A DNA stretch of 64,000 nucleotides from Phoenix dactylifera (GCF_009389715.1 NC_052404.1:11106480-11170479); one strand, 5' to 3'; shown: positions 37,151 through 49,933, counted from the stretch's first letter. The notes: a model not told the origin generated them from the letters alone. Translations and numbers: made by a program.

Positions 37151-37810
37151 CCTTTTCACTGCCATCCATTATTTTCCCTCTCTCCTTTATATTGATTGAT
37201 CCAACGAGGCTGAAGCAAAGCTACAAATTGATTGTAGACAGAAGTGAGGCAGGTGCAAATTCCTTTCATTTTCAGATTGCTTCGGTTACATAAGCTCTTG
37301 TAAGTGGCATCATATTTTGTCTAGTTATTTAAACATTTTGTAGGCAAAAAGAATCATATTTTGTAGAACACCGCCTTTTATTTCTAATTTAGTTCGTGCC
37401 TTTTCTTCCGGAGTGTGTCTGAAGTTGAGTTAGTCTTTGTAATAATCACATCGTTCACATTTAAAGATAACTTACCTGATTGTAACAAAAAATTTTGAGT
37501 ACATTATATTTCACTCACTGTTAAGTAAAATATTAGTATGATGTCGATGATTATTAGTGGTCGGTATTATGGTCTTGAACAAGGAAAATAATTAGTTTTC
37601 AACAAATAATTATTCCTCATTGTTTGGTTGTATCAAAGTCTCTTATATGGGGCAGAGTAAATCAGACTATAATGGCTGTGTATAGTGTAACTGAGGTTTG
37701 GTATACATGGAATTCCTTGTGATTAGGGCTTTTGTTCTGGGGACTTTGTTAATAAAGTTATCCAATGATTACATGTCCTCTGAATGGTAACTGGGATAAT
37801 GCTGTTGCAT

Positions 37811-38090
37811 AGGGGTGTAATTTAGCCGAGTTTGATCGAGCTTGGGTATGATTATAGTTTCGTTTAAACTCAATTTTGAGTTTGAAAACTCAGGTCAAGC
37901 ATGATTTCCGAGCTCAATTGAAGCTTAATTTTGCACTTTGCTGAGCATAAGTCTAATTGGTTGGCTTGAAATCCCAAATTGAGCTATAAATCAATTCAAG
38001 CTTGAACCATGCTCGGTTCAATCTTGATTTCTAGCTTGGATCAAGTTTGATTCATGGATTGGTTCGCATCTGATTTGGCATTTGGTGCAT
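37811..38090. mobile_element. Possible diverged hAT-type MITE
   Basis: It begins TAGGGGTGTAATTTAGCCGAG, a start typical of plant hAT MITEs, followed by GAGCTCAATT- and TCAAGCTTGA-like words. I could not find a convincing right end or target duplication. Confidence 0.35.
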
Positions 38091-38389
38091 TAAGAGTTTT
38101 AGAAACATAATACTGAAGATGCTATTGAATGTGCTATCATTCGTTGGATCATAAAATATTAACAAAACCATCTCACAAAGTTATAATTAGGCAAGCTGTG
38201 GTTACAGTACCATCTATATCAGTCACATGAGAAAAATCAGTATCTTCATTGTACAAGAAATTTGTGAAAAATTATCAGCCAAAGAGGAAAAAGAAAAGGA
38301 TCGTTGGAAGGCCTCGGCTTTCCTCTCTTTTCTTTCACCTTTTCCTTGCCTTCTTTTGGTTTATTTAGTCCATGCTGTGATGGGGTTAG

Positions 38390-39015
38390 ATTCTTATTGC
38401 TTAATATATTGCTGCATTGGGCCTTCAGAACCGTGCTTTCCAGCGACCTGGGGTCGAGGATCTCGGGAGGCACGTCAGGCTCTGCGGCTGGGTAGTCCTC
38501 CGCAGGGTTCATGGTGGGCTGGTGGCCTTACCTTCCTTAACCCTAGGGATCCCTTTGGGATTGTTCAGGTGCGTTTGTTTCAGGTTGCTCATGGTTTAGC
38601 TTTCCTTCGTGCATTATTTTCCTTCTTCTGAGATTTTTTTAGTTGATAGGATCTTCTTAATTATTGTTAATGGAGTGGTGCTCACCAATGTCACTGAATA
38701 TTATTCTTGTTTTTTTAAATCATAAATTGCAATGCTTTTTGATCATTCTTTAAATTAGATGTGTTTCTTGATCCTTGATGAGAAAATGGTGCTGAAAGAT
38801 TTCTGTTTTTTTTTTTCTCTCCATATTTCAATGTTATTTGGTCATTCTTTAATCAATATCAGTCATCTTGATAGGGAATGTTGCTGATGGATAACTCTGG
38901 TTGATGAGTATTTGATCTCCATCGAGGGTATTGTTCGTGCTTGGCCAAAGGAATCTATAAACAAGAAGATGAACATTGGGTCTATAGAGGTATGACGGAG
39001 ACTCCTATTGCTTAA
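38390..39015 (+). repeat. Exon/intron block, copy C (plus strand)
   Basis: This block starts GCATTGGGCCTTCAGAACCGTGC. It carries an exon-like segment ending ATTGTTCAG|GTGCGTTTG at about 38568, then an intron-like stretch with GTGCTGAAAGATTTCTG and TCAGTCATCTTGATAGGGAATGTTGCTGATGG. The same series of blocks occurs on the minus strand at 40480-40050 (copy A) and in part at 40050-39660 (copy B). The gene family is unrecognised. Confidence 0.75.
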
Positions 39016-39199
39016 TATATTGATGTATTGCTTGAGAACCTGTCTGCTTAAATATGAAGGTTCGTTTTTCTTTTTAACTAATTTCAATGACCTCATATTG
39101 TGAAAGAAAAGAAGGCAAGTTGAAGATGGTGCAAATCATTACCATTGCTCTGTTCTGCTGTTATATACCTTGGCGTTTCTTGATTGCTTGTTCCAATAG

Positions 39200-39299
39200 G
39201 CCCTCCCACCCCTCTTTCACTGCACCAAATCCTGAAGATATGGATGATCTCTCTTCAGCTCGTGCTTTGGCTTATGGCGTGGTGTATAACGGAATTGAG
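39200..39299 (+). CDS. Candidate internal exon of an unrecognised gene
   Basis: A 100-bp open segment bounded by ATAG|G and GAG|GTAACA. It encodes [20 protein letters not shown] and then [13 protein letters not shown]. It lies downstream of copy C and upstream of the exon-like block at 39490-39625, in the same direction. I do not recognise the protein. The phase fits copy C only if its exon is read ending ...GLF plus two bases. Confidence 0.3.
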
Positions 39300-39489
39300 G
39301 TAACATATTTTATTCTTCTGTTATTTATGTTGTTTTCCCCATTCATCATAACTGGCATCTGGTCTATAAAGCCCCATATTTTATTTTTGGTATTTATTTT
39401 TGCACATAGAGATGTGAGGAGTTCATGTGCTTTCCTTAATACGGCACCATTAAGAACTTTGGCACAACGCCCCTTCCATTTAAGAACTT

Positions 39490-39625
39490 TGGCCATGGCT
39501 CTTTCGATGCCCATCTTTTCTTTCCACAGTATCCCGACGTTGGATCCCAATTTAGGTCTCAATGGTTGAATCCTGGTATCTTTGGCATGTGTTTTGAGCA
39601 TGAATTAAGATTCTTGAGCATTTGT
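39490..39625 (+). repeat. Exon-like block, partner of 37021-37150
   Basis: See the inverted copy at 37021-37150. The two are highly similar and about 2.4 kb apart in opposite orientation. Confidence 0.8.
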
Positions 39626-39659
39626 TGCATGCCTTCATCTCAAGGAACAATCCAGACTT

Positions 39660-40050
39660 ATCCATCTGATACCGATTAAAGAATGACCAAATATCATTGA
39701 AATATAGAAAAAAAAAATAGAAGTCTTTCAGCACCATTTCCTCATCAAGAATCAAGAAACACATGTAATTTAAAGAATCATCAAAGAGCATTGCAATTTA
39801 TAATTTAAAAAACAAAAATAATATTCAGTGACATTGTTTAGCACCACTCCGTTACCAAGAATTAAGAAGAGAAATCTCAGAAGAAGGAAATAACGCGCAA
39901 AGGAAAGCTAAACCACGAGCAACCTAAAAGAAACGCACCTGAACAATCCCAGGGGGACCTCTAGGGTTGAGGAAGGTAAGGCCGCCGTGACCCCCAGGTC
40001 GCAGGAGAGCACGGCTCTTGAGGCACAATGCAATAGGAGTCTCCATCATA
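39660..40050 (-). repeat. Exon/intron block, copy B (minus strand)
   Basis: In tandem with copy A on the minus strand. The minus-strand sequence reads GCCTCAAGAGCCGTGCTCTCC, then TCAACCCTAGAGG, then ATTGTTCAG|GTGCGTTTC, then the same intron-like words. It also forms a large imperfect palindrome with copy C. Confidence 0.75.
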
Positions 40051-40480
40051 CCTCTATAGATCCAATGTTCATCTTCTTGTTTATAGATTCTTTTGGCTGA
40101 GAATAAACAATCCGGAGATCAAATACTTATCAACCAGAGTTATCCATCAGCAACATTCCCTATCAAGATGACTGATATCGATTAAAGAATTGCCAAATAA
40201 CATTAAAAAAAATAGAAATCTTTCAGCACCATTTCCTTATCAAAGATCAAGAAACACATGTAATTCAAAGAAGTAATTTATGATTTAAAAAACAAGAATG
40301 ATATCTAGTGATATTGGCGAGCACCACTCCTTTACCAAGAATCAAGAAAACCCTCGAGCAACCCGAAGGAAACGCACCTGAACAATCCAGAGGGATACCT
40401 AGGGTTGAGGAAGGTGAGGTCGCCATGAACCTGATGCGCCTCCCGAGAGCGCGGTTCTTGAGGCACGATGCAACGGAGAA
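40050..40480 (-). CDS. Candidate first exon (copy A) of an unrecognised minus-strand gene, with downstream intron
   Basis: Downstream of the TATA promoter at 40713-40720 the minus strand has a C/T-rich leader with no ATG until 40426. There ATGGCGACCTCACCTTCC begins a short frame (MATSPSSTLGIPLDCS) that runs into the strong donor TTCAG|GTGCGT at about 40380. The rest of the block is intron-like and shared with copies B and C. No following exon could be assigned, so this may equally be a non-coding transcript or a broken gene. Confidence 0.35.
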
Positions 40481-40712
40481 CTCGTCGGGGTTAGGGCCGG
40501 GGTTCGGAAGGGGGAGGAGAGACCGAAGACTGCGAGGTGGAAGAGAAGAGAGGGGAAGCGAAGTCTCTACAAGTCGGGAGTCTTGAAGGGAGTATGCGGA
40601 GGGAGAGAGCGAGACTGGCGAGGCGAGGGTAAAGGAAGGGAGCGACGCGAAGGATCGAAGCCTTTGGCGGTGGCCTCCGGATGAGAGAAACCCAGCGGGT
40701 TTCCTTCAAGCC

Positions 40713-40720
40713 ATTTTATA
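40713..40720 (-). promoter_or_regulatory. TATA box for a minus-strand transcript
   Basis: TATAAAAT on the minus strand, followed by about 250 bp of C/T-rich leader (ctctccctccgcatactccc). It is found only upstream of copy A, so copy A is the likely original of the three blocks. Confidence 0.55.
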
Positions 40721-40976
40721 GGTTCCTCCTCTCTTATTCTACATGGCTCGGAGACACGTGCGACGCACCAGTTTCGGATAGTATCTGGGCTGTTAACAGG
40801 CCCCCTCATGTCCTGTTAGACCCAACAGCGGCCCATTATGACTAGAAATGACCCGATCATCATTAGTTTGCTTGTTAAAATAACTGATGCACTTCTTCAT
40901 CGTTGGCATGATTGCTTCTCCAGACGCTATGAAGGGTTGCACTAGAGAGTGTAGTTGGGCACCTGGTCGTTCTTGA

Positions 40977-41518
40977 ACATGCGCTAGGGCTGGAAGTGGG
41001 CCGGCCATGTCTCTACTCAAACCCGGCCTGATTTTTTTTAGCTTCGGGCCCGGCTTAGGCTTAAAAATATTTGGATAACTCATGCCCAAATGGCCAAACC
41101 CAGCCTGAATTATCCATTTGGGGTAAAAATTGGTCCGGCCTGAACTTGATTGAAGTTTAATACTTCATAATATTGCTTCGTAAGAAAATGAGTTAGTTAA
41201 ACATTAGTTCCTGCAATAATACAAGTAAGTGATACAAACCAGTTAGGCCCATTTTAATTTGTTCTTTATTTTCTCATTATTTTCTCTAAATAATAATATA
41301 CAAAAACAAATGTATTCAAGCCTAAATTCGAACTCTATTTCAAGTCTTATTTAGGCTCAAGCCCGGGCTGGGCCTATAACACCCGAGCCCGGTCCAAGAA
41401 ATAAATGCTCTATGTTTAAATCCAAATCCGGTTTGAACTTTTTGAGGTCTAACTTGAAGTCAACCCGGCCCAATGAGCTTCAAGCCGACCCAAGCCAATT
41501 TTCAGCCCTAACATGCGC
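40977..41518. mobile_element. hAT-type MITE with 8-bp target site duplication
   Basis: The element proper is 40985-41510 (526 bp). The left end is TAGGGCTGGAAGTGGGC and the right end is the complement of TAGGGCTGAAAATTGGC. Both sides carry the identical 8 bp ACATGCGC (40977-40984 and 41511-41518). The inside is rich in GGCCCGG and AGCCCGGGCT words and has no coding capacity. It is a different family from the one at 30.5 kb but the same superfamily. Confidence 0.92.
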
Positions 41519-43554
41519 TGTCTATAATGTCCTGATAGAAGGTTTTTAGAGACCCAGGAATGGCAATTGTTTGTGGGTAAAAGTCATTCAGTCCAACAAC
41601 ACATTCAAGTGTTATCCATCTCCTGCAATTGCTTGTTGACATGATAGCCAATATTGGTTGCCTCGAGTACCCCGGTGATGTAGGGCAACGTCAAGGCCCA
41701 TCACATAAAGAGAAATCCGAGCCCATAAGCCTGGCCGACTTTTGTAAGCAAGCTGTGCTGGTTCTATAAGTTTTGGACCCATTTGGTAGGCCATATCATT
41801 ATAGTAGTTTTGTACGACACCCTAATTGCACCTCAAAGTCGTGCACGCAGCCCATAACGGCCGCCGATTTTTGTAGGTCTCATTCATCTGCATCTCAAAA
41901 CAGCACCATAAAGAACCAGTGGCCATGATTGGCTGCATGCATGGGATACGGGTGTACTCAATGTAGGCCCTAATCTCTCCTTCGACGAGGTTTGCATAAC
42001 GAGACGTGTTTTTAATGGACTCAAGGTACTAAGCCCTCCGGTCACAAAATTGGCCAATTCTCAAGAAAATCCATCTCCACTTAAAACCAAACCAGAATTT
42101 TTTAAACGTAATTCAAGGATTGGATTTGGTTGGCTCTTTCCTAATAGCAATTATTTTCAAATTAGGCTCAGGGTGATCCAACTCAAGCCCATACCGGAAA
42201 CCAAATGAAACCAATTGCTTCAAGATCAAGCCATCTGACCCATCTGCCTTGATTATATCCTGCTATCAGCTCCAGCCAGACCACAACCTATCTCAGGTCC
42301 AACTCAATAGCTGAAAATTCCTCCCTCGATGAATTAAGGCTTATCCCTTTCGCTTAACAACTAAAATTTCTGGGTTAGATTCTTTGATTGCTCATATTCG
42401 AGCATTTGAGGCTTGCCCCTTCCATTTTTTCTGAAACAATTCTAGGAGCATGCATTATAGTCTACGAATTTGCCCAAAGACTCCTAGATAAAACATTCAA
42501 CAACGGCAGTAGATTGCGTCCATCTCATTCTCACAAACCGTATCCATCTCATCTCGCACGTCTCTTGACTCACAAAGGATAGATTATACTCATGATGAGT
42601 CATTGAATCCGATCCACGTCTCTCTGTTGCAGTCCAATAACATGTGATGTAAGTCAGTAAATTTACCAATGTAAACAACCATTCTATCATCATTTCGGAG
42701 ATTTTATCTGAGAGACCCACACCTTTATTTTATCTTTTTTGCATTTTCTTCTACTGTCCGACTCTTTGGGCTATTCTTACACCCGGTGTATATGAGCTGC
42801 CAATTATATGCGTACCCAATGTATTAGACTTTAAGGTCCTTCATGCCACTTTTAGACACCGAGCCTGCAGCGCCGCAATGGATTAATTAAGTGGTGTCAT
42901 TACATGATGATCTATTTTTTAACTGTATTTAATCTTACCCAACGGCTACCAACAATTCGCTTAAATCTTTATCAAGAGGAACGTTCGCCAAAAGGCCCAT
43001 TCTTTAAGCCCGCCCGTGGATCACGCCGGTGTCACTGTTTGGAGCTATCATGTTATCGTCATGCCTCGCGCAAAGCACAAAAAACATGAATTCTTAATGC
43101 TAAGTCGTCGAGGCCACTGGCAACCAATACTTGGCTCCGCAAAGAAAGATTCTATGCTTTTTCCCAGTTCTAGGAGATTCCAGCAACCAGAAAATGGCAT
43201 TGATTTGGATTGGTTGATTCAGAAGTAATTAAGTATTCGACATCAATGCTTAATTATTCTGCACGTTCAGCAGCCGGTGCTCTTAATTATAGTGCATGAT
43301 ATATCACTGCACATTATATATTATGGATGGTTGTCTCCATTATATGGAGTACAAGTCTTCTAGATCATTGAGTACATGTCTATGTTGAAATTTGTTGGAA
43401 AAGTTTCACAAACAATTATTTCTAAGCCAATCCATTAGATGGTGATCTTAGAACTAATCTACAACTAACTTTGAATTATTTTGCTATTCTCTCGCAATCA
43501 AAAGATGATTAAGACATGCATTCCCCGGGCCAATCAAAATTTGTGCATAAGAAA
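41519..43554. other. No gene recognised
   Basis: Open frames up to about 78 codons occur on both strands, but none has recognisable content, codon bias or splice support. Confidence 0.5.
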
Positions 43555-43948
43555 TGTAACAAGCTCGGATCTCATCCAAAATGGCTTGTCGGAAGATATT
43601 ATTTGGATTTCTTAATTTTGTATAAGTACTTAAGATCTATCCAGTAAATAACTGATATGAAATTAATCCCTCCGTTTAAGTTTTAATGATCTCGTCAAGC
43701 TAAGGGTTCAAATTCATTTAAATCTAATTAAAAGCACCATGATTGGCCCATGGTCAGCCCCAATAGATCCATGCTACAATGTCTCCTAGTCTACATAGGT
43801 TCTGAGCCGGATCTGCTCTGATACCATTTGTAACAACATAGGATCTCATCCAAAATAGCTAGTTGGAAGATATTATTTGAATTTTTTAATTCTATATAAA
43901 TACTCAAAATCTACCTAATGAAAAAACAATGTGGGACTAAATACATAC
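43555..43948 (-). mobile_element. TRIM, minus strand, same type as 23347-23777
   Basis: Terminal repeats at 43555 to about 43669 and 43829 to about 43948 share TGTAACAA--T-GGATCTCATCCAAAAT-GCT and GGAAGATATTATTTG. On the minus strand the primer-binding site reads AATGGTATCAGAGCAGATCC (about 43808-43828), a perfect initiator tRNA-Met match over TGGTATCAGAGC. The spacer is non-coding. The layout is complete for a TRIM. The repeats are diverged, so it is not recent. Confidence 0.82.
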
Positions 43949-45031
43949 CTGCTTTTTATTTTTTAATAACCGAGCCCTCACCTCCTATCAAGTGGCCTTC
44001 TCTATTGGAATCTGCCTGAGCGACGAAACATGTCTATGAGCCTTCGGAGATCATGCCCTGCCCCAAAAAAAAAAAAAAAAGTTGATGGAGGGAGGGAGGC
44101 ACCCCTGGTTTATTTTTGGAACACATGACGCTTGGCACTAGGCATTATTTATGGTAACCCTAGGTGCAATATTGCCTACTTTAATGATGTTTGATTTGTT
44201 GAGTCATGAGTGATTAGTTATAGATTTGTAGTAATGGTGCCCCGGTAAGTGGGGTTTCCCAAGCCTAAGAATAATAAAATTTTGGTGGTGACCCCAACAA
44301 GCGGTCTTTCACCAGCTTTGGGCCTTCCTATTTTGAGATTGTTGACCTCTTATTCTACTCTTTTGGTTTTAACTTATTATTAAAACAAAAAAAAAACTCT
44401 GCTGCTAAGCGACCAATTTGAGTTAGTAGAAGCCATTTTAGAATATTTCGCTCCATACAAACTGCGATGCATTTATTTATGATGAACAATCTTCAATTTA
44501 ATTGATTTAGGATTTTAATATGTCTAATTATGTCGAGGAAAACTATGGCTTATATCTAAAACTCACTTGCGTGCAGTATGTATACATATATACATACATG
44601 CTTGTATATATAATACACATATACATGCTTTAAGCCAAATCATCAAGTGGAAGTATCTTCGAGCATTGCTCAGATGATACATTTTATGAGACAATCAGCT
44701 AGACAGCTTGAAATTAAAAGCCAAGTTACTATAATAGTTCTAGGCAGTTGTTTTGGACATCAAACTGGCATTGGCCTAATGAGTACTTTTTTAAGCTATT
44801 TTTTTTGTTAAACACCAATTCTTACTCAGAACAAAAACTGACGGTGCATAGCATTTTATTTGGATGTTCAAGATCTTTCATAGTATTCTAGAACAAATTT
44901 TCAAACGGGATTTTGTATGAAGGCAAAACATTCTCTACCTCTTGTTTTTGTTAAATTTTCATCAAAAACAAATCATGCATGACTACACATTTACATCACA
45001 AATATGGCTCTCATCAAATTCCTATTTGATG
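43949..45031. other. No gene recognised
   Basis: AT-rich intergenic sequence with an A17 run near 44060 and a TATACATA-rich stretch at 44575-44630. Confidence 0.5.
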
Positions 45032-48000
45032 CTGTTAGAAACTATCATAAACCAATATCAAGTATGCAAATAAATATTGCAGCGGAAATTTGCATACCTC
45101 CCAAAAATTTGATCCTCCAAGGGTTGTTTCACGTGTTCTAAAGTTTAATCCTTCAAAGCTTGATCCGCCAAAGTTTCTACTCGGTGAAGGAATGTACTAC
45201 AAGAGCAACGCCTATTATTTCCACAGCCTCAATGCCCCAATCAAGAGAGAACACAAAAATATGCAAGAGGAGAAATTTTGTTCATGTGCCATAAACTAGG
45301 AAGGAGGGGGGCCTTTGTATAGACCCCACAAAACCATAATTGATGGCATTTTATAGCCATTTTGCCCAAAGGCAAAACGGCAGCCAGGCTATGGGGGGAG
45401 GCATGCAGCCAAGCTTTTTGGGGGAGCGCCCACTGAGGGCACCCTCCCATTTATTACATCTCCCACTCGCACATAGTGGGCACGACCCTAGTCATGCATC
45501 TCCTTAAGTATTCTCAATCTTGTTCATACTAGCAAACAGGTTGTACGACCACCGAGCACACATATAGAAAAAATATGGGAGCACTATACCAAATCTCTCA
45601 CCAAAGAAGACCAGCATAGCAACATCCCTAAGTGTCTCGTTATGCCCTAGACCCATTCAAACACACCAGATCAAGCCTTTTTTAATCCTTCTCGAGTATG
45701 AATACTCAAAACAAAGCTTGACGCTTAAACTATTACCGTGATGTATTTACGATTATGTCACTATACAAAATAACGCCATAACCTGTCGACTGCAAATACA
45801 CTCACTGATGTATCAATGAATAGTCTTCCCTTTGCCCTCATGCCACTTAATCTTGGTCTAACCGCTTTTCCAGCAATGCCCCTTTAGATTGCATCAATCA
45901 TAGTCATAAACAACACGCTAGAGTAGCTGACATCAAAATCTTAGTCTTATGATATAGTCAAAAGTAAACAAAGGTATAAAATAAGTCAATTAAATGACTC
46001 AAGGACTCACACAATGAGGAAGCAGGGATTCATTCTCTCACTTCCATAGTTGGTCGAATTAAGCACATGTAGTATGAAATACATGCTACGATGGAGTTCT
46101 CTTTGATAAAGAGCGTATGTCTAAACTCTTAAACATCGTACGGATCTTAGTCTAGTCACTTATCAAGTGCCTAACCCGAGTTCTCATTTTGCTCACCTCC
46201 CCAAGGCGCCAAAAGTAGATCTCACATCTGGCTAACCACAGGCTACTTGGATTGTGGGTTCTCCATGTGCAGTCTATATACTGAAAAAGGACTTCATCTT
46301 AGCTCCAACTAAGGTAACATATTTTTGTTTATCATCCCAACTTATTCCACAAGCCCAAAAATATTGTCTCGTCTCAGCTCGCTATCCAAGCACCAGAGGC
46401 GATTGCTCGTGTGAGTGAGCCAATCTTTGTTTGTCGGCATACCTTTACATACTATATATTCAAATATATGAAAAATGTGGGTAAACAATTCATGAATAAA
46501 ATCATATTCATTGATATCCCAAATAGGTGTACAAATCATAGTCAGCTGAAGAAAAATTACAATCTACGCAACCCTACATTTTTAACATGTGCCTTAAAAG
46601 CATCTCTTGCTATAGGCTTAGTCAAGGGGTCCGCAACCATGTGACTTGTAGAAATATACTTCAGGACCACCTCCTTATGCGCAATCATATCCCTCACGTA
46701 GTGATATCGAATGTCTATATGTTTGGTTCTTCCATAATACTAGGGATCCTTAGCCTAGGCAATTGCTGCCGTACTATCTTAATGAATCGTTACGGATCTG
46801 AAGCATCCTTGACAACTCGAAGGTACTGAAGGAACCTCCTCAACCAAACTACTTCTTGAACTGCTGCTAAATATGCTATATATTCCAACTCCATGGTCGA
46901 TAAAGCTATACAGGGTTATTTCTTGCTACTCCAGGTAATGGCGCCATTATTAAGCAAGAAAGCATAACCAAAAATTGATTTGTGCTCATCTAGATCGCTG
47001 GCCCAATCAGCATCAGTGTAGCCAATAAGTTGCAAATTTGAACCCTGATAGTAGAGCACATAGTCCATCGTTCCTTTGAGGTATTGCAGAACTCTCTTGA
47101 CAGCTTTCCAATGAAGGAATCCGGGGTTGGACTGAAACCTGCTAACTAAGCCAACCGAATAACATATGTCCGATCGTGAACACATCATAGAGTACAACAA
47201 ACTACCTACAACACTAGAATAGAGAACACGAGACATTTTCTCAATCTCTTCTGGAGTCTTAGGACACATTTCTTGACATAAGTTTTCACATTTCGCTATA
47301 AGAGTGTCAATAGGCTTACAATCATACATCTGGAAGCGTTTAAGACTCCAGAATAATACAATAATCTCCAGAATAATACATCTGGTCATACAATCATCTC
47401 CAACGCCACTATGTCCAATCAATAATAAAATAACCTAATTTTTGCGCAAAATAATGTATGGGAGAAAAAAAAATTCTAACTCTACCATGCTCCCACTTTC
47501 TAAAATAAATGTCACTATTGAGGATCTGTCATTAATAGCCTGTTGAGCCAGTCACTAATAGCAACAGTTCTTACTAGGGCCATCACACCCTTTTGGGCCA
47601 GCCACTGAAAGTAACAATTCTTAATGGGGCCATTAATAGGACAACCTTCATCCTAGGTCCTAGTAGCCTTTTGGGTCAGCGACTGAAAGCAACAGTTCTT
47701 ACTAGGGCTACCAGACCGGCTCTCCTCTAAATCAATACCAGTTTTCTGAATCACTGTAGTTGGGTCAAATAGCACAAGGTACTACCAGTAGCCTCCCTTA
47801 TTGTGCTATCCTTAATATTTTCTACAGCAAATTAGTTGGGTAAAATAACACAAGATACTACCAGTAGCCTTCCTTGTTGTGCTATCCCTAACTGAACTTG
47901 GTATAGATCAAAAACAGAGATACATCCATTTTTATGTACTCCAAAATATGCTAAGTATTTCTCCTAAAAATTAAATAATACTAAGTATTTTCCAAAATTA

Positions 48001-48636
48001 TAACAACACATAAAAGTAATGTGCTAATCATAGGCCCAACAATTTAATAAATGTGCATATAAAAAAAAAGATATAGAGGCCCATAGTTAATTCCAAGCAT
48101 TTAAAAAAAAATTAAATGCAATAAAAGAATTTAAACATTAATGCACATATTACTAGAAATAAACCCCACAATTAATTCCAAGCATTAAAAAAATAAATGC
48201 AATAAAAAATTTAAATATTAATTCAAATCTAAATGTGCATAAATTAAGTATTTTACCAAATATAAATGGTAATAATTTAACAATATTTAAACAAATAAAT
48301 ATTGCATGCTCATACAATTTATCCATAACAGCCCAATAATTAAAGCTCTCAATAACTAATAAGGGAGCCAAATAAATGTCTATGCATTTTTTCTTACCAT
48401 ATAAGATTAATATAAATAAAGGCATGTTAGAAAATGCATTTAATGGTCAACCCAATGTAGACACTCAAATTTGACATTCAATTGGGCGAGTTAAATCCGG
48501 CCATCAATGGCATTTTATAGCCATTTTGCCCAAAGGCAAAACGACAGCAAGGCTATGGGGGAAGGCATGTAACGCCTGGCTTACTGCCAAGCTTTTAAGG
48601 GGAGCGCCCACTGAGGGCGTCCTCCCATTTATTACA
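45032..48636 (-). mobile_element. Broken Ty1/copia LTR retrotransposon, minus strand
   Basis: The 3' terminal repeat is 45032-45458 (on the minus strand TGTAATAAATGGGAGG... to ...GTTTCTAACA). A purine tract (AGTGGGAGA) lies just inside it. A partial second repeat is at about 48505-48636 and shares TTTTGCCCAAAGGCAAAACG and GGGGAGCGCCCACTGAGGGC. Between them, on the minus strand, lies a copia-type RNase H domain (46570-47340) with the usual YTDADWA block and the ADPLTKP block near its end. Gag, protease, integrase and most of the reverse transcriptase are not visible. The element is broken in several places and old. Confidence 0.85.
47520..47900. repeat. Short tandem repeats inside the copia fossil
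   Basis: Three imperfect units of the GCAACAGTTCTTACTAGGG type at 47520-47720 and two of the CAAGGTACTACCAGTAGCCT type at 47760-47895. They lie between the RNase H region and the downstream flank of the copia element. Confidence 0.75.
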
Positions 48637-49880
48637 GATGCTATAAGACCAAAATAAATCTCCTATTGTGTGCATGTTTCGATATAAAGAATGAAATTGC
48701 TAATCTAGTCAAAAACAATGCAACACAAGATCCAGATATAATTTTAGCTTTGCTTGTTAACTCTCAACTCCAAGTGATTAGAATGAGAGATACACAAGGA
48801 TTACATAATATCAAATGAGGATTAAACAAGAGCTATTTCACGTGCCTTAAGAACTCATGAGAAATGTCTATGGTAGTCTCCATATCTCTGCTCAATCTCT
48901 CTAATCTAATATATTAAACATAATAATTAACAAAAGAAAAGAACCGATATTTTCTACAATCCATATCTTCGCTCAATCTCTCTAATCTAATATATTGCAA
49001 CCGAGAATAATGTGCCACATGTCACGGCACGCGAGTGCCACACCTGCGTAAAAAAATTCGCGCATTTCTCTTCTCGGTCCGTGGAATTAGTTGAAGAGGC
49101 GGTGGATGGTGCAATTGAAACGTAAATGTAATCATTAGTACCGTTGGAGAATTTGTTTTTTAGCCATTAATTTGCAGCAAGTGGAACTCTGCCTGCGATC
49201 CCACGATCACGCACTTCTACGCGAGCCACGCCATTTACAAGTCAATTTCCCCATCAAATCCCACTAGAAGGAAGCTGTCTTGCTTCACGTGTAACAGCTG
49301 ATCCTCCGATAGGCCGCCAACCATCCAGAAACCTTTTGACGGTCCACAAATCTCAGACGTTGGGGACCCCACCTTAGGCCCCGTGAAATCGACGGCCGCT
49401 AATCCATCTATCATCAGTACGAATAGTATGATTTCCACCGGCTATCTACTCATTACATCCACCTCCTCCATTTAATCTCCACCGATCAAAAGCCATGTTC
49501 CAGTTCGATCGTACGGTCTGCCGACATGGATTTGTTTTGGCCGCCCCCGCCGGCTCGTCATTCTGGGCCGTCCAATACGATCCGGTGCGATCCCAAAGTG
49601 ACGCAGGCCTTAAAAGTTGGTCCAATCATCGATAAACAGATGGGTAGCGTATCCAGATCCTAGGGGAACGAGGCACGTGACGGAATCGTCATACGGTTGG
49701 GTAATTATACGGAGCGTATACGAACATTTGGGTCCAGAGGCAAAGAAAGTGGGTGGAAATAGCCGTCAAATAACGTGCGAACTGTGGGCCGCCGCTTAAG
49801 CGAGCGACAAGCAGTAGGCCTCACGCTCTCTCCCATCCTCTGCTTCGATTATCCTCCATTCACCACTTCACTTCAGAAGT
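48637..49880. other. No gene recognised; possible promoter region of the 5-phosphatase
   Basis: AT-rich up to about 49000, then mixed composition. No confident core promoter could be picked. Confidence 0.4.
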
Positions 49881-49891
49881 TCGGATAGGAG

Positions 49892-49933
<42 letters not shown>

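Noticed and set aside
36870-37169. 99-codon minus-strand frame
   Set aside because: Only the part shared with 39490-39625 is of interest, and it looks like one exon with splice borders, not a 99-codon gene.
38246-38631. Open frames on both strands around copy C
   Set aside because: They cross a probable exon/intron border and have no recognised content, so they are not listed as genes.
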